A stretch of 64,000 nucleotides of DNA from Serratia sarumanii (lineage in GTDB: Bacteria; Pseudomonadota; Gammaproteobacteria; Enterobacterales; Enterobacteriaceae), in assembly GCF_029962605.1 (NCBI RefSeq), contig NZ_CP124750.1, positions 1,860,001 to 1,924,000 of the forward strand. The letters run 5' to 3'. A program made the position numbers and the translations under genes. This document shows, one piece after another, positions 1-8,379 of the stretch (within the stretch, counting starts at the first letter, position 1; the number at the start of each line of letters is the position of its first letter). The notes beneath the pieces are model-generated. The model ran no database searches. It saw only the letters and a list, made by a program, of their open reading frames with translations, and was not told the origin of the DNA.

Positions 1-466
1 CGAGCGCCGTGCGGTATTGACGCAGATCGGGGCGCGGCAGGGGGGAACGCTGCGGCAGCGCGCAGTCGATGCGCACGCCCTCGACGTCGCCGCGCCGCAG
101 CAGCGTGGCGAACAGCCGCATCTGGCCGCTGGTTCTGGCGCGTTCGCCGCTCAACCGCGCCTGGGGCAAGGCCGTTTCCTGCATGGCGAAGGCGAAGAAA
201 ACATCATCCAACGCGTCTATCTCCTCGGCGATGGCGTCGAGAAAGTTAGCGCGTTGTTCCGCGCTGAGCTGCGAATAGGGCGCAAAAGCCGCGGCGGCGG
301 CTTCGGCGGCGGCGGCGGTTTCTGCCGCCGTGGCCTGGTGGAAGCGGTAACCGGTCGGCTGACCGTCGTCGGCGCGCAGGCTGAGCAGCGCCGCTTCCCC
401 TTCGGCGCGGCGCTGGCCGCCGATAAATTGTTGGCCGCTGATGGCGGCATAGCGAGCGTTGGGCAT
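1..466 (-). CDS. Aldehyde dehydrogenase, probable 2-oxoglutarate semialdehyde dehydrogenase (3' part missing)
   Basis: An open frame runs leftward off the window edge, so only the first 155 residues or so are visible. The N-terminus (MPNARYAAISGQQFIGG) and a following alanine-rich stretch with TGYRFHQAT resemble the start of NADP-dependent 2-oxoglutarate semialdehyde (2,5-dioxovalerate) dehydrogenases. The catalytic Cys and Glu lie outside the window. I chose the ATG at 466 because a GGGGGA-type ribosome site precedes it; an in-frame ATG at 490 has none. It lies downstream of and on the same strand as the DapA-type deaminase. In hydroxyproline degradation this enzyme oxidises the deaminase product to 2-oxoglutarate, so family and context agree. 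Confidence 0.75.
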   Translation of the reverse strand, partial: MPNARYAAISGQQFIGGQRRAEGEAALLSLRADDGQPTGYRFHQATAAETAAAAEAAAAAFAPYSQLSAEQRANFLDAIAEEIDALDDVFFAFAMQETALPQARLSGERARTSGQMRLFATLLRRGDVEGVRIDCALPQRSPLPRPDLRQYRTAL

Positions 467-492
467 CGGTTCCCCCGGTAGAGAAAGCATGA

Positions 493-511
493 CGCCCGGC
501 ATGGCCGGGCG
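493..511. other. Short GC-rich hairpin between deaminase and dehydrogenase genes
   Basis: A perfect 8-bp inverted repeat (CGCCCGGC / GCCGGGCG) with an ATG loop lies just after the deaminase stop codon. It has no T tract, so it is not a standard terminator. It could stabilise the upstream mRNA or reduce read-through into the dehydrogenase gene. Confidence 0.4.
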
Positions 512-520
512 GTGAAGGCG

Positions 521-1441
521 TTATAGGCCGACGTTCGGCAGCGCCGGGCGAGTGGCCAGCGCTTTATCGATCATGGCGTTGATCTCGCTGAGCGTTTCCC
601 CCTGCAGCGCCAGGCGCGGCGGACGAGTGACGGCGCTGCCGCGGCCGACTCGCTGCTCGCAAAGCTTGATGCACTGCACCAGGTCAGGGCGGGCATCGAG
701 GTGCAGCAGCGGCATGAACCAGCGGTACAGCGCCAATGCTTCCTCATAGCGTTTTTCCTTCGCCAGCCGGAACAGGGTTTCCCCTTCGCGCGGGAAGGCA
801 TTGGACATGCCGGAGATCCAGCCTTGCGCGCCGACGGCGATGCTTTCCAGCACCACATCGTCCAACCCGGCGAACAGCACGAAGCGATTGCCGACTTCGT
901 TGCGCAGATCAATAAAGCGGCGGGTGTCGCCCGACGAGTCTTTGAAGCACACGATGTTCTCGCAGTCGACCAGCGAGGTCAGGATGTCGGGCGTGACGTC
1001 ATTTTTGTAAATGGGAGGGTTGTTGTAGACCATGATCGGCAGATCGGTCGCGCCGGCGACGCTGCGGAAATGCGCGGCGGTTTCGTGCGGCTTGGCGGAG
1101 TAGACCAGCGCCGGCATCACCATAATCCCGTCGACGCCGGCCTTTTGCGCTTCACGCGCCATATTCTGCGCGAAGGCGGTGGTGAACTCGGCGATGCCGG
1201 CGATCACCGGCACTTTACCGTCGGCGGCGTCTCTCGCCACTTCGATCACCGCCAGCTTTTCCTGCACCGTCATTGAGGTATTTTCACCGACGGTGCCGCA
1301 CACCACCAGGCCGGAGACACCGTCGCGCACCAGGTTTTTGATCACCGTATGAGTGGCGTCGAGATCCAGAGAGAAATCGTTGCGGAACTGGGTCGTCACC
1401 GCCGGGAATACGCCGCTCCAGCTTATGGCTTTATGGCTCAT
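521..1441 (-). CDS. DapA-family lyase, probable pyrroline-4-hydroxy-2-carboxylate deaminase
   Basis: This 306-residue protein belongs to the dihydrodipicolinate synthase / N-acetylneuraminate lyase family. The Schiff-base lysine is visible in VCFKDSSGD (about Lys167) and the usual tyrosine in VYNNPP (about Tyr139). True DapA is normally elsewhere in the genome. Beside a hydroxyproline epimerase, a D-amino-acid oxidase-like subunit and a semialdehyde dehydrogenase, the likely reaction is deamination and dehydration of 1-pyrroline-4-hydroxy-2-carboxylate to 2-oxoglutarate semialdehyde (the LhpC/HypD step). That assignment comes from context; other family members handle sugar acids or aldol substrates. 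It is separated by 208 bp from the regulator gene upstream and probably has its own promoter. Confidence 0.8.
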   Translation of the reverse strand: MSHKAISWSGVFPAVTTQFRNDFSLDLDATHTVIKNLVRDGVSGLVVCGTVGENTSMTVQEKLAVIEVARDAADGKVPVIAGIAEFTTAFAQNMAREAQKAGVDGIMVMPALVYSAKPHETAAHFRSVAGATDLPIMVYNNPPIYKNDVTPDILTSLVDCENIVCFKDSSGDTRRFIDLRNEVGNRFVLFAGLDDVVLESIAVGAQGWISGMSNAFPREGETLFRLAKEKRYEEALALYRWFMPLLHLDARPDLVQCIKLCEQRVGRGSAVTRPPRLALQGETLSEINAMIDKALATRPALPNVGL

Positions 1442-1649
1442 CGTGTTTGTCCTGTCGTCCGTAAGTGTTAATGAAAAGTGAATCTTTGGTAAGGCTCACC
1501 GACAGATTGACCGGTATTGCGCAGGGAGGCTTGACGCTTTTCGCCGATTGCCGCGACGAAATTGGCACAATGCCGGCGGAACGCGGGCGTGAAAAATCCG
1601 GGCGCCGGCGCACCGTGAAAAGAGGGGGGTAACCAGATAAATCAGCGCG

Positions 1650-2504
1650 TTAAGCGGAAAGCGTCAGGCGGAAATCGCGCGGCGTGGAGCCGGTCATCGC
1701 TTTGAACTGACGGCTGAAGGCGCTGTGATCGGTGTAGCCGCACTGCAGCGCGATGTCGGTGATCGGCAGATCGCCGGCCAGCAGTTCAGTGGCCTTTTCC
1801 AGCCGCACTTTATGGATCATCTGGCGCGGGGTGAGGTGGAAGATACGTTTGCAGTAGCGTTCGATCTGCGCCACCGACAACCCGGTCAGTGCCGTCAGCT
1901 CCTCAAGCGCGATCGGCCGGGCATAGTGGCGGCGGATGTGCACGTCGATCGCCGCCAGCCGTTGGTAGGCCGGGTGATTGGCCCTGGCCTCCTGCAGATC
2001 GTGAGAAATACCCGCCATACCGATGATTTTTCCCTGTGCATCATACAGCGCCAGCTTTTGCGTCAGGCACCAGCCGGTTTCTCGGCCGTTGTACAGGTGC
2101 ATTTCCAGCTGATCCTGGATCAGCACGCCGTGGCGCAATACCCGCAGATCCTGCTCGGTATAGTCGGATCCGAGCTGAGCGGGAAAAACGTCGGCGGAGG
2201 TTTTGCCCAGCAGCGGCGTGACGGTTTTGAAACCGCAGCGCCTGGCCAGCGTGAGGTTGGCCAGCAGGTAGCGGGCCTGGGCGTCTTTGATAAAGAACAC
2301 CACGTTGGGGATCGCGTTCAGCAACGGCGCGATCAGCGCCAGCGTATTCAGCAGATCGCGCAGGTTGTTCGGGCGCTGCTGCGCCAGCCCGTCGCACAGG
2401 CGTGACAGATGTTCGACGGCAAAAACGTCCTCCTGTTCCGGCAGCCCCACGAGTGAAGGCGGCGAGAGAGAAACCGGAGGCTGATAGTCTGAAGTGGATC
2501 TCAT
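1650..2504 (-). CDS. PAS-AraC transcriptional regulator, probable hydroxyproline-locus activator
   Basis: The protein has 284 residues from the ATG at 2504, which is preceded by AAAGGG; an upstream in-frame ATG at 2567 lacks a good ribosome site. The middle (roughly 50-170) reads as a PAS sensor (NVVFFIKDAQARYLLANLTL and a later GMAGISHD). The last 95 residues form an AraC/XylS double helix-turn-helix (LSVAQIERYCKRIF, then GYTDHSAFSRQFKAMTG). AraC proteins usually carry a cupin sensor, so the PAS input is less common. It is divergent from the epimerase operon and sits between the two halves of the locus, which suggests it controls both. The ligand is not visible from sequence. Confidence 0.8.
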   Translation of the reverse strand: MRSTSDYQPPVSLSPPSLVGLPEQEDVFAVEHLSRLCDGLAQQRPNNLRDLLNTLALIAPLLNAIPNVVFFIKDAQARYLLANLTLARRCGFKTVTPLLGKTSADVFPAQLGSDYTEQDLRVLRHGVLIQDQLEMHLYNGRETGWCLTQKLALYDAQGKIIGMAGISHDLQEARANHPAYQRLAAIDVHIRRHYARPIALEELTALTGLSVAQIERYCKRIFHLTPRQMIHKVRLEKATELLAGDLPITDIALQCGYTDHSAFSRQFKAMTGSTPRDFRLTLSA

Positions 2505-2893
2505 AGCAGTCCCTTTTCGGTCGTTAGCCGGGAAAACAGGCGGGTCAGGTTGATGTCTTCGCATCAATATTAACTTTTCTGTAACGAATCAAGCGCTATT
2601 TCCGGCCACCTGCCAAATATGCGGATTGCCGCATACTTTTGCCGGACGGCGCGTGGCGGTTGCTTGAAAACTGCGGCGTTTCTCGTCATGCGGAGATTTA
2701 GCATGAAAGTAACGTCATGATAAATAAGTTATTGTTATGGCATTCGTTAATATCATGCCCGCAACGCGTCAGGCCTGACTTTTGTCACTATGCTGATTTC
2801 TTCATTCGCCGCGCCGAAACGCATCAAGCCGTTAAGCCCACATTCGTTCAGGCTAACGCTATTGGTAACATCTCATTAACTCAGGAGACGCCG
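2505..2893. promoter_or_regulatory. Divergent control region of the hydroxyproline locus
   Basis: This 389-bp gap separates the regulator from the epimerase operon and is more AT-rich than the genes. It should hold the promoter of the catabolic operon and the operator of the AraC-type protein. I see a good ribosome site (CAGGAG) for the epimerase at 2882-2887. I could not identify a convincing direct repeat as the regulator's site. Confidence 0.5.
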
Positions 2894-3841
2894 ATGGCAC
2901 TTTCTGCGCATATCACCGCTTTGCGGGCGATCGATTCTCATACCGGCGGAGAGCCGACCCGCCTGATCGTGGAAGGTTTTCCCGATCTCGGCGCGGGCAG
3001 CATGGCGGAACGGCGGGCGCGCTTCGCGCAACATTATGATGATTGGCGCTGCGCGGTGATGCTCGAACCGCGCGGCAATGACGTGCTGGTGGGGGCGTTG
3101 CTGTGCCGCCCTTGCTCGCCACAGGCCACCGCCGGGGTGATCTTCTTTAACAACAGCGGCTATCTGGGCATGTGCGGGCACGGCACTATCGGGCTGATCG
3201 CTTCGCTGGCGCACCTGGGGCGCATCCACGCCGGGCGCCATCTGATAGAAACCCCGGTCGGCCCGGTAAACGCCACGCTGCACGAGGACGGCAGCGTCAC
3301 GGTAGAGAACGTGGCGGCTTATCGTTACCGCCGCCAGGTGCGGCTTGAGGTGGCGGGTTACGGGCCGGTGACCGGTGACATCGCCTGGGGCGGCAACTGG
3401 TTCTTCCTGATCGGCGAGTCGCCGTTGTCCATCGATAAACAAAATCTGGAGGCGTTGACCGCGTTCACCTGGGCGGTGCGGCAGACGTTGGAACAGGCGG
3501 GCATTCACGGTGAAGACGGCGGAGCGATAGACCATATCGAACTGTTCGGTGACGATCCGCAGGCCGACAGCCGCAGCTTTGTGCTGTGCCCCGGTAAAGC
3601 CTATGATCGTTCCCCGTGCGGCACCGGCACCAGCGCCAAACTGGCGTGTCTGGCGGCGGACGGCAAACTGGCGCCGGACACGCAGTGGCGGCAGGCCAGC
3701 GTGATCGGCAGCGAATTCCAGGCCTATTATCGTTGGAACGGCGATCGCATCGCCCCCTTTATTCGCGGGCAGGCCTACGTGTGCGCCGATAGCCAGCTGC
3801 TGCTCGACGAACGCGATCCCTTCGTCTGGGGAATACGCTGA
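2894..3841 (+). CDS. 4-hydroxyproline 2-epimerase
   Basis: A 315-residue member of the proline racemase family, cofactor-independent and cytoplasmic. Both catalytic cysteines are present: Cys94 in MCGHG and Cys242 in [11 protein letters not shown]. The [10 protein letters not shown] motif near the N-terminus also fits. Two active-site cysteines mark the epimerase rather than the dehydratase branch. It would convert trans-4-hydroxy-L-proline to cis-4-hydroxy-D-proline, the first step of the pathway (LhpA-type). I chose the ATG at 2894, after CAGGAGACGCCG, over the ATG at 2717, which would add an unrelated leader. It starts a tightly packed operon; the next gene overlaps its stop by one base. 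Confidence 0.9.
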   Translation: MALSAHITALRAIDSHTGGEPTRLIVEGFPDLGAGSMAERRARFAQHYDDWRCAVMLEPRGNDVLVGALLCRPCSPQATAGVIFFNNSGYLGMCGHGTIGLIASLAHLGRIHAGRHLIETPVGPVNATLHEDGSVTVENVAAYRYRRQVRLEVAGYGPVTGDIAWGGNWFFLIGESPLSIDKQNLEALTAFTWAVRQTLEQAGIHGEDGGAIDHIELFGDDPQADSRSFVLCPGKAYDRSPCGTGTSAKLACLAADGKLAPDTQWRQASVIGSEFQAYYRWNGDRIAPFIRGQAYVCADSQLLLDERDPFVWGIR

Positions 3842-4965
3842 TGGGCGCCGAGCGGGGAGCCGATGTCATCGTGGTCGGCGCCGGCATCATCGGCGCCGCC
3901 TGCGCCTGGCGGTTGGCGCGGGAAGGCTATCGCGTCTCGGTGGTGGACGATCGCCGCGCCGGCGCCACCGCCGCCGGCATGGGGCATCTGGTGTGCATGG
4001 ACGATAATCCGGCCGAGCTGGCGTTGAGCGCTTATTCGCTGCGGTTATGGCGTGAAGTGACGGGGCGCATGCCGCAAGCGTGTGCCTGGCGCGGCTGCGG
4101 AACGCTATGGCTGGCGGATAAAGCGGATGAAATGGCCATCGCCGAGCAAAAGCGGGTGCGGCTGGCGGAGCAGGGCGTGGCCGCGGAATTGCTGACGGCG
4201 GAACAGATCGCCGCCATGGAGCCGATGCTGCGGCACGGCCTGGCCGGCGGACTGCGGGTGCCGGGCGACGGCATTCTGTATGCGCCGCTCGCGGCTCGCT
4301 GGCTGTTGGCCGACGGTGGTGCGGCAATCGACGTGGTGCACGGCGAAGCGGCAGCGCTGGAAGAGGGAGCCGTGCGGCTGGCGGACGGCAGACGCCTGGC
4401 CGCGCCGGTGGTGCTCCTGGCGTGCGGCCTTGGGGCCAATGGCCTATTGCCGCAGACTTTGCTGTACGCCAAAAAGGGCCATCTGGCGATCACCGATCGC
4501 TACCCGCTGCGGGTGCGGCATCAACTGGTGGAGTTGGGGTATGGGGCCAGCGCGCATGCCAGCGACGGCACGTCGGTGGCATTCAATGTGCAGGCACGGC
4601 CCACCGGGCAATGGCTGATCGGTTCTTCTCGCCAGTTCGGCGCCGTCGATTCGGTGTTGGACATGCCGCTGTTGGCGGCGATGCTTGCGCGTGCGCAGCA
4701 TTTCTTGCCCGCACTGGCGCAGATGAACATCATTCGCTGCTGGACCGGGCTGCGCGCCGCCTCCGTCGACGGGCTGCCGCTGTTGGGCGCGCATCCACGG
4801 TATTCCTGGCTGTGGCTGGCACTGGGGCACGAGGGATTGGGCGTCACGACCGCCCTCGGCAGCGCTGCGCTGATCGCTGCGCAGATCGGCCGGCAAACGC
4901 CGGAGATTGACGATTCCCCGTATTTGGCGGCGCGGGCGTTTGCCGCCGAGGAGCTGCCTGTATGA
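3841..4965 (+). CDS. FAD-dependent oxidoreductase, D-amino-acid dehydrogenase-like subunit
   Basis: A 374-residue DadA-type flavoprotein. A dinucleotide-binding motif begins at residue 9 (VVGAGIIGAACAWRL), and the C-terminal half has the usual WTGLRAASVDGLPLLG region. It overlaps the epimerase by one base (TGATG) and the next gene by four (ATGA), so translation is probably coupled. With the following 2Fe-2S protein and second flavoprotein it matches the heterotrimeric cis-4-hydroxy-D-proline dehydrogenase (LhpB-type catalytic subunit) known from Pseudomonas. It would make 1-pyrroline-4-hydroxy-2-carboxylate. The substrate is inferred from context. Confidence 0.85.
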   Translation: MGAERGADVIVVGAGIIGAACAWRLAREGYRVSVVDDRRAGATAAGMGHLVCMDDNPAELALSAYSLRLWREVTGRMPQACAWRGCGTLWLADKADEMAIAEQKRVRLAEQGVAAELLTAEQIAAMEPMLRHGLAGGLRVPGDGILYAPLAARWLLADGGAAIDVVHGEAAALEEGAVRLADGRRLAAPVVLLACGLGANGLLPQTLLYAKKGHLAITDRYPLRVRHQLVELGYGASAHASDGTSVAFNVQARPTGQWLIGSSRQFGAVDSVLDMPLLAAMLARAQHFLPALAQMNIIRCWTGLRAASVDGLPLLGAHPRYSWLWLALGHEGLGVTTALGSAALIAAQIGRQTPEIDDSPYLAARAFAAEELPV

Positions 4966-5222
4966 ATGAAAGACAAAACACGATCGCGTTGAGCATCGAT
5001 GGCGAGCACCGGCGGGTGCCGGTTGGCCTCAGCGTTGCTGCGGCGCTCAGCCTGTGCGGCGACGATCGTTGTCGGTTGTCTGTTTCACATCAACCGCGCG
5101 CTCCCTTTTGCGGCATGGGCGTTTGTCAGGAGTGCCGGGTGAACATTAACGGTCTGCGTCGCCTGGCGTGCCAAACGCTGTGCCAAGCCGGCATGCGCAT
5201 TGAGAGGAGCGATGATGAGTAA
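4962..5222 (+). CDS. Small 2Fe-2S binding subunit of the dehydrogenase
   Basis: An 86-residue protein with a plant-ferredoxin-like cysteine set: Cys50, Cys55, Cys58 and Cys70 (FCGMGVCQEC, then LACQTLC). This is the short ferredoxin-like subunit found in hydrogen cyanide synthase and in hydroxyproline or opine dehydrogenase complexes. Its gene overlaps both neighbours, as expected for stoichiometric subunits. It probably passes electrons between the two flavin subunits. It has no known activity alone. Confidence 0.85.
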   Translation: MNERQNTIALSIDGEHRRVPVGLSVAAALSLCGDDRCRLSVSHQPRAPFCGMGVCQECRVNINGLRRLACQTLCQAGMRIERSDDE

Positions 5223-6483
5223 CTTAGACTGTGAGGTGCTGATCGTCGGTGCCGGGCCGGCCGGCATGGCGGCGGCGCTGGCCGCGGCGGAAAGCGGTGG
5301 CCAGGTGCGAATGATTGATGATAATCCGCATCCCGGCGGGCAAATTTGGCGCGATGGGCCACAGGTGGTTTTGCCTGAAACGGCGAACCGCTATCGGCAG
5401 GCGGTGGCGACGAAGGAAAATATTGCGCTGCAGCCCGGTTGCAAGCTGGTGGCGCAGTGTGGCGCTAACCGATTGGCGTATGAAGACGCCGATGGCTGCG
5501 GCGTGATTCGCTATCAAAAGCTGATTCTATGCAATGGCGCGCGTGAACTTCTGCTGCCGTTCCCCGGCTGGACGCTGCCGGGGGTGACCGGCGCCGGTGG
5601 TCTACAGGCGCAAATCAAGCAAGGGCTGGCTATCCGCGGCGAACGAGTGGCGATAGCCGGCAGCGGGCCGCTGCTGTTGGCGGTGGCGAACAGCGTGAAA
5701 CAGGCCGGAGGCGAGGTGGTGCTGGTGGCTGAGCAGGCGCCGCTTTGGCGGTTGGCGGCGTTCGCCGGCGGCCTGTGGCGTTGGCCAGGCAAGCTGCGTC
5801 AGGCGTTTTCTCTGATGCCGCATCGTTACCGTGCCGGTAGCCGGGTGCAGGCGGCGTTGGGGCAAGAACGTTTAACCGCGGTGCGCGTCAATAACGGCGG
5901 GCGGGAAAGAACGATCGCCTGCGACAGGTTGGCCTGCGGTTTTGGTCTGGTGGCGAACATTGAGTTGGCGATGCTGCTGGGGTGTCGGATAGAACACGAC
6001 GCCGTAGCGGTGGATCATTGGCAGCAAACCAGCCAGGTGCAAATTTTTGCTGCCGGGGAATGTACCGGCATCGGCGGCAGTGAATTGGCGCTCACCGAAG
6101 GCGCCATCGCCGGTTATGCTGCCACCGGGCAGCGGGAAAAGGCGGATCGCCTGGCGGCGCAGCGGCGGCGATGGCGGCGTTTTGCCACGGCGGCGGCCAG
6201 AGCCTTCGCTCTCGATGAGCGCTTGGATTCGCTGGCCAAACCACAAACGCTGCTGTGCCGCTGTGAAGACGTCATGCTGGAACAGGTGCGTCATCAGCCG
6301 GATTGGCACACGGCCAAGCTGGGCAGCCGCTGTGGCATGGGGGCATGTCAGGGTAAAGTCTGTGCGACGGCGGCGAGGCAGCTTTTTGGCTGGCCTTTGC
6401 CGCCGCCGCGTGTGCCTTTAACGCCGGTCAGAGCGGAAACGTTGGTTGCGCTGGGGCTGCTTGGCGATGACGACGACGGCTGA
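5215..6483 (+). CDS. NAD(P)/FAD-dependent oxidoreductase subunit with C-terminal BFD-like 2Fe-2S domain
   Basis: 422 residues from the ATG at 5215, five bases after AGGAG; the ATG at 5212 is possible but too close to the ribosome site. The N-terminus carries VGAGPAGMAAALAAA for FAD, and a second nucleotide motif lies mid-protein (VAIAGSGPLLLAVANSV). The C-terminus has cysteine pairs LCRCEDV and SRCGMGACQGKVC, typical of a bacterioferritin-associated-ferredoxin-like cluster. This is the large non-catalytic subunit of the trimeric hydroxy-D-proline dehydrogenase or opine oxidase type. It overlaps the 2Fe-2S gene by eight bases. No transporter gene follows, so the cluster on this side ends here. 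Confidence 0.85.
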   Translation: MSNLDCEVLIVGAGPAGMAAALAAAESGGQVRMIDDNPHPGGQIWRDGPQVVLPETANRYRQAVATKENIALQPGCKLVAQCGANRLAYEDADGCGVIRYQKLILCNGARELLLPFPGWTLPGVTGAGGLQAQIKQGLAIRGERVAIAGSGPLLLAVANSVKQAGGEVVLVAEQAPLWRLAAFAGGLWRWPGKLRQAFSLMPHRYRAGSRVQAALGQERLTAVRVNNGGRERTIACDRLACGFGLVANIELAMLLGCRIEHDAVAVDHWQQTSQVQIFAAGECTGIGGSELALTEGAIAGYAATGQREKADRLAAQRRRWRRFATAAARAFALDERLDSLAKPQTLLCRCEDVMLEQVRHQPDWHTAKLGSRCGMGACQGKVCATAARQLFGWPLPPPRVPLTPVRAETLVALGLLGDDDDG

Positions 6484-6524
6484 ATGGCTTAGCGGGCATT
6501 CCGCACCCGGCAAACGCCGCTATA

Positions 6525-6884
6525 TCACCATTGCGGCCAATAGTAGGTTTTCTCTCGCCAGCCTTTGCCGTACATGCAGGCTTCGATGGTGGCGTCTCGT
6601 GCGGACTGATTACGATCGGTTTGCACTGTTTTAATCGACGGTTCCTTGTCATAGCGGTATCCCGATGGACAGTCTTTCTTATTTTTCTCGCAAGGAATGT
6701 ATTTGTTTTCGTAGCTGAACTCCACGTCCCGCACCATGTCCGGCGGAAAACGTTCGTAGCCGCGACTGCGGCATTCGGCATATTCGGCATTTCGGGTACT
6801 CTCAACCGCGCCGGGCCTTTCCCATTGGGTGCAGGCGGTCAACATCAATAACGGCAAGGCAATCAAACAACGGCAATTCTTCAT
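6525..6884 (-). CDS. Small predicted lipoprotein of unknown function
   Basis: A 119-residue protein with a clear lipoprotein signal peptide and lipobox LTAC (Cys18). The mature part is charged and has five further cysteines, which could form disulphides in the periplasm. I do not recognise a family. It is convergent with the dehydrogenase operon. A Fur-box-like sequence lies about 95 bp upstream of its start, hinting at iron control, but this is weak. Aspartate two positions after the lipid-bearing Cys is absent (CTQ), so outer-membrane sorting is expected. Confidence 0.65.
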   Translation of the reverse strand: MKNCRCLIALPLLMLTACTQWERPGAVESTRNAEYAECRSRGYERFPPDMVRDVEFSYENKYIPCEKNKKDCPSGYRYDKEPSIKTVQTDRNQSARDATIEACMYGKGWREKTYYWPQW

Positions 6885-7428
6885 GGTGTCCCTAACTCTT
6901 TCTCTATCCTGAGGCTCGCTGACTAGGAATGTTCCTAACCGGTGAGGTAGGGAAGTGTAATAAACTGGCGCAATAATTGGAAATGATAATGGTTATTGTT
7001 TAGGTATGATTGAGGAAGTGCCGCGTTGAGAGAGGATGTGGCGCATTGAGTGAAGTCTGTAGGAAGCGGCGACCTCATGGCGAGGGCAGGTCGATGTGGC
7101 GCTGGTTTTTTCATTTTCTTTTTGCCGCAAGGATCCGAGCATCATTGCATCGTTATGAGTAGAGAAATAATATGCAGGCTAAGTATGTTCTTAGCTGGTT
7201 TGAATATTATCTTTATTTAGGATATTTACCCATGCCAAGAATTTAATTCTCGGTATTAATACCCTATTTTTTTTATTTCTGTTTTTTTAATGGGGTTTTA
7301 TTTTCGGATTTTATCCAGAAGAGAATTTTTAGTTACAGGGAATTCATTTGCATTTTAATTTTGGATTTTTTAAATTCAGTTCAGAGGAAGGATAACCGTT
7401 CGCGACAGCTACAAAAAAGGAGTTTATT
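6885..7428. other. AT-rich intergenic stretch without a convincing gene
   Basis: Most of this 544-bp region has much lower GC than its surroundings, especially 7140-7400, where T runs are frequent. It separates a leftward lipoprotein gene from the KilAC-like gene. I see a Fur-box-like sequence at 6979-6997 and nothing else I can name. The base composition is consistent with acquired DNA. Confidence 0.5.
6979..6997. promoter_or_regulatory. Fur-box-like sequence
   Basis: The 19 bases match the classical Fur consensus at 14 of 19 positions by hand comparison, centred on AATGATAATGGTTATT. It lies about 95-113 bp upstream of the leftward lipoprotein gene and over 400 bp from the rightward gene. 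AT-rich context raises the chance of a random match. Confidence 0.3.
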
Positions 7429-7743
7429 TTGTCAGGGATAAAGAAAACGCCTGAAAGTCATGACGGTTTACCTGCACCATCAGAGGATTATGATACTTTT
7501 AAGCACCTCTCCGATGTTGGCTCCGTGTTGGGATATGGGCGAACTCGCTTTTATCAGTGGTGCCGTAGCCGCGGATTTCTAACTCCGATGAACGTTCCGT
7601 CTCATGAAATGATCGCCCTGGGATATATGGTGGCGGTGTTATCAGAGACCGGCCATACCCGGGTTTACGTCACGCAGGATGGTTTCAGTTACGTCAGTGG
7701 CGCTTTTGCTGCAGATATCCAACGTGGCATGATCAAGTTTTAA
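7429..7743 (+). CDS. Orphan KilAC-like (phage antirepressor C-terminal) protein
   Basis: A 104-residue frame starting at TTG, seven bases after AAGGAG. Residues 27-50 (SDVGSVLGYGRTRFYQWC and on) and the later VYVTQDGFSYVSG resemble the KilAC domain found at the C-terminus of phage antirepressors, with its winged helix and terminal 'T.KG..YI' pattern. The usual N-terminal BRO or Ant domain is absent, so this is either a stand-alone DNA-binding protein or a remnant. It sits in AT-rich DNA with no other phage genes around, suggesting acquisition. Family placement is from pattern memory only. Confidence 0.55.
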   Translation: MSGIKKTPESHDGLPAPSEDYDTFKHLSDVGSVLGYGRTRFYQWCRSRGFLTPMNVPSHEMIALGYMVAVLSETGHTRVYVTQDGFSYVSGAFAADIQRGMIKF

Positions 7744-7914
7744 ATCTGCAATAATCGCCTTTATTTCAATGGCTTTAATGCAGAATCTTCTTATCCCTGC
7801 AGGTTCGTGGGAGGAGTGGGAAGTTATCCGATTTTTTCGCATCTGCGGTATGAATGCTACTGGAGACAGCTATTCTCTTGTTACGATAAGCATTATTTTC
7901 TTCAGGAGCCAAGG

Positions 7915-8346
7915 ATGAAGCATTACGCCGCGTTGTTATTTGCCTCTGCACTGTTGACGGGATGTGCGACCCAAGCCGTGCCGCCGCAACAGGCTGAGTT
8001 GCCCCCCCCAAGCCGTCTGATGCTCTATCAGAATATCCCGGATACGCCTTACGCCACGGTGGTGGTGGTGCGCGACAGCGGAATGCTGGCGGGCAGCTGC
8101 CGCACCGGCGTCTATGTGAATGGGGAGTTTGCCGCTTCGCTGGAGGCGAAAGAAAAAGCAGAGTTTCGCGTGCCGCCAGGCAATGTTTCGGTCAGTATCG
8201 GGCAAGATATGATCGAGAATCACCTGTGTATTTGGCGTGAGACCGGCGGCAGCATACCGATGACGCTGCGCGCCGGTGAAAGCCGCTATCTGCGTATCGC
8301 CGGCGATCGGCAGCGTGGCTTCGTTTTGCAGGCGGGGCGACCGTAA
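7915..8346 (+). CDS. Predicted lipoprotein of unknown function
   Basis: 143 residues from the ATG at 7915, with CAGGAG nearby upstream. The signal peptide ends in the lipobox LTGC (Cys17), followed by CATQ, so outer-membrane sorting is expected. The mature domain alternates short strands (TVVVVRDSG, VYVNGEFAASLEAKEKAEF) and resembles small beta-sandwich lipoproteins that carry a DUF2846-like 'V.R......G......V.ING' pattern. I do not assign a function. It is convergent with ydgC. Confidence 0.7.
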   Translation: MKHYAALLFASALLTGCATQAVPPQQAELPPPSRLMLYQNIPDTPYATVVVVRDSGMLAGSCRTGVYVNGEFAASLEAKEKAEFRVPPGNVSVSIGQDMIENHLCIWRETGGSIPMTLRAGESRYLRIAGDRQRGFVLQAGRP

Positions 8347-8353
8347 TCTGCCC

Positions 8354-8379
8354 TGGCAAGGGCGTTAACGCCCTTGCCA
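8354..8379. terminator. Perfect 11-bp hairpin between convergent genes
   Basis: TGGCAAGGGCG and CGCCCTTGCCA flank a TTAA loop, eight bases after the lipoprotein stop. The right-hand arm overlaps the last codons of ydgC. There is no T tract, so it may act as a weak or Rho-assisted bidirectional terminator or as an mRNA 3'-end stabiliser. Confidence 0.4.

Noticed and set aside
521..1441. Housekeeping dihydrodipicolinate synthase DapA
   Set aside because: The family fits, but the setting in a hydroxyproline locus and the sequence context favour the deaminase of that pathway.
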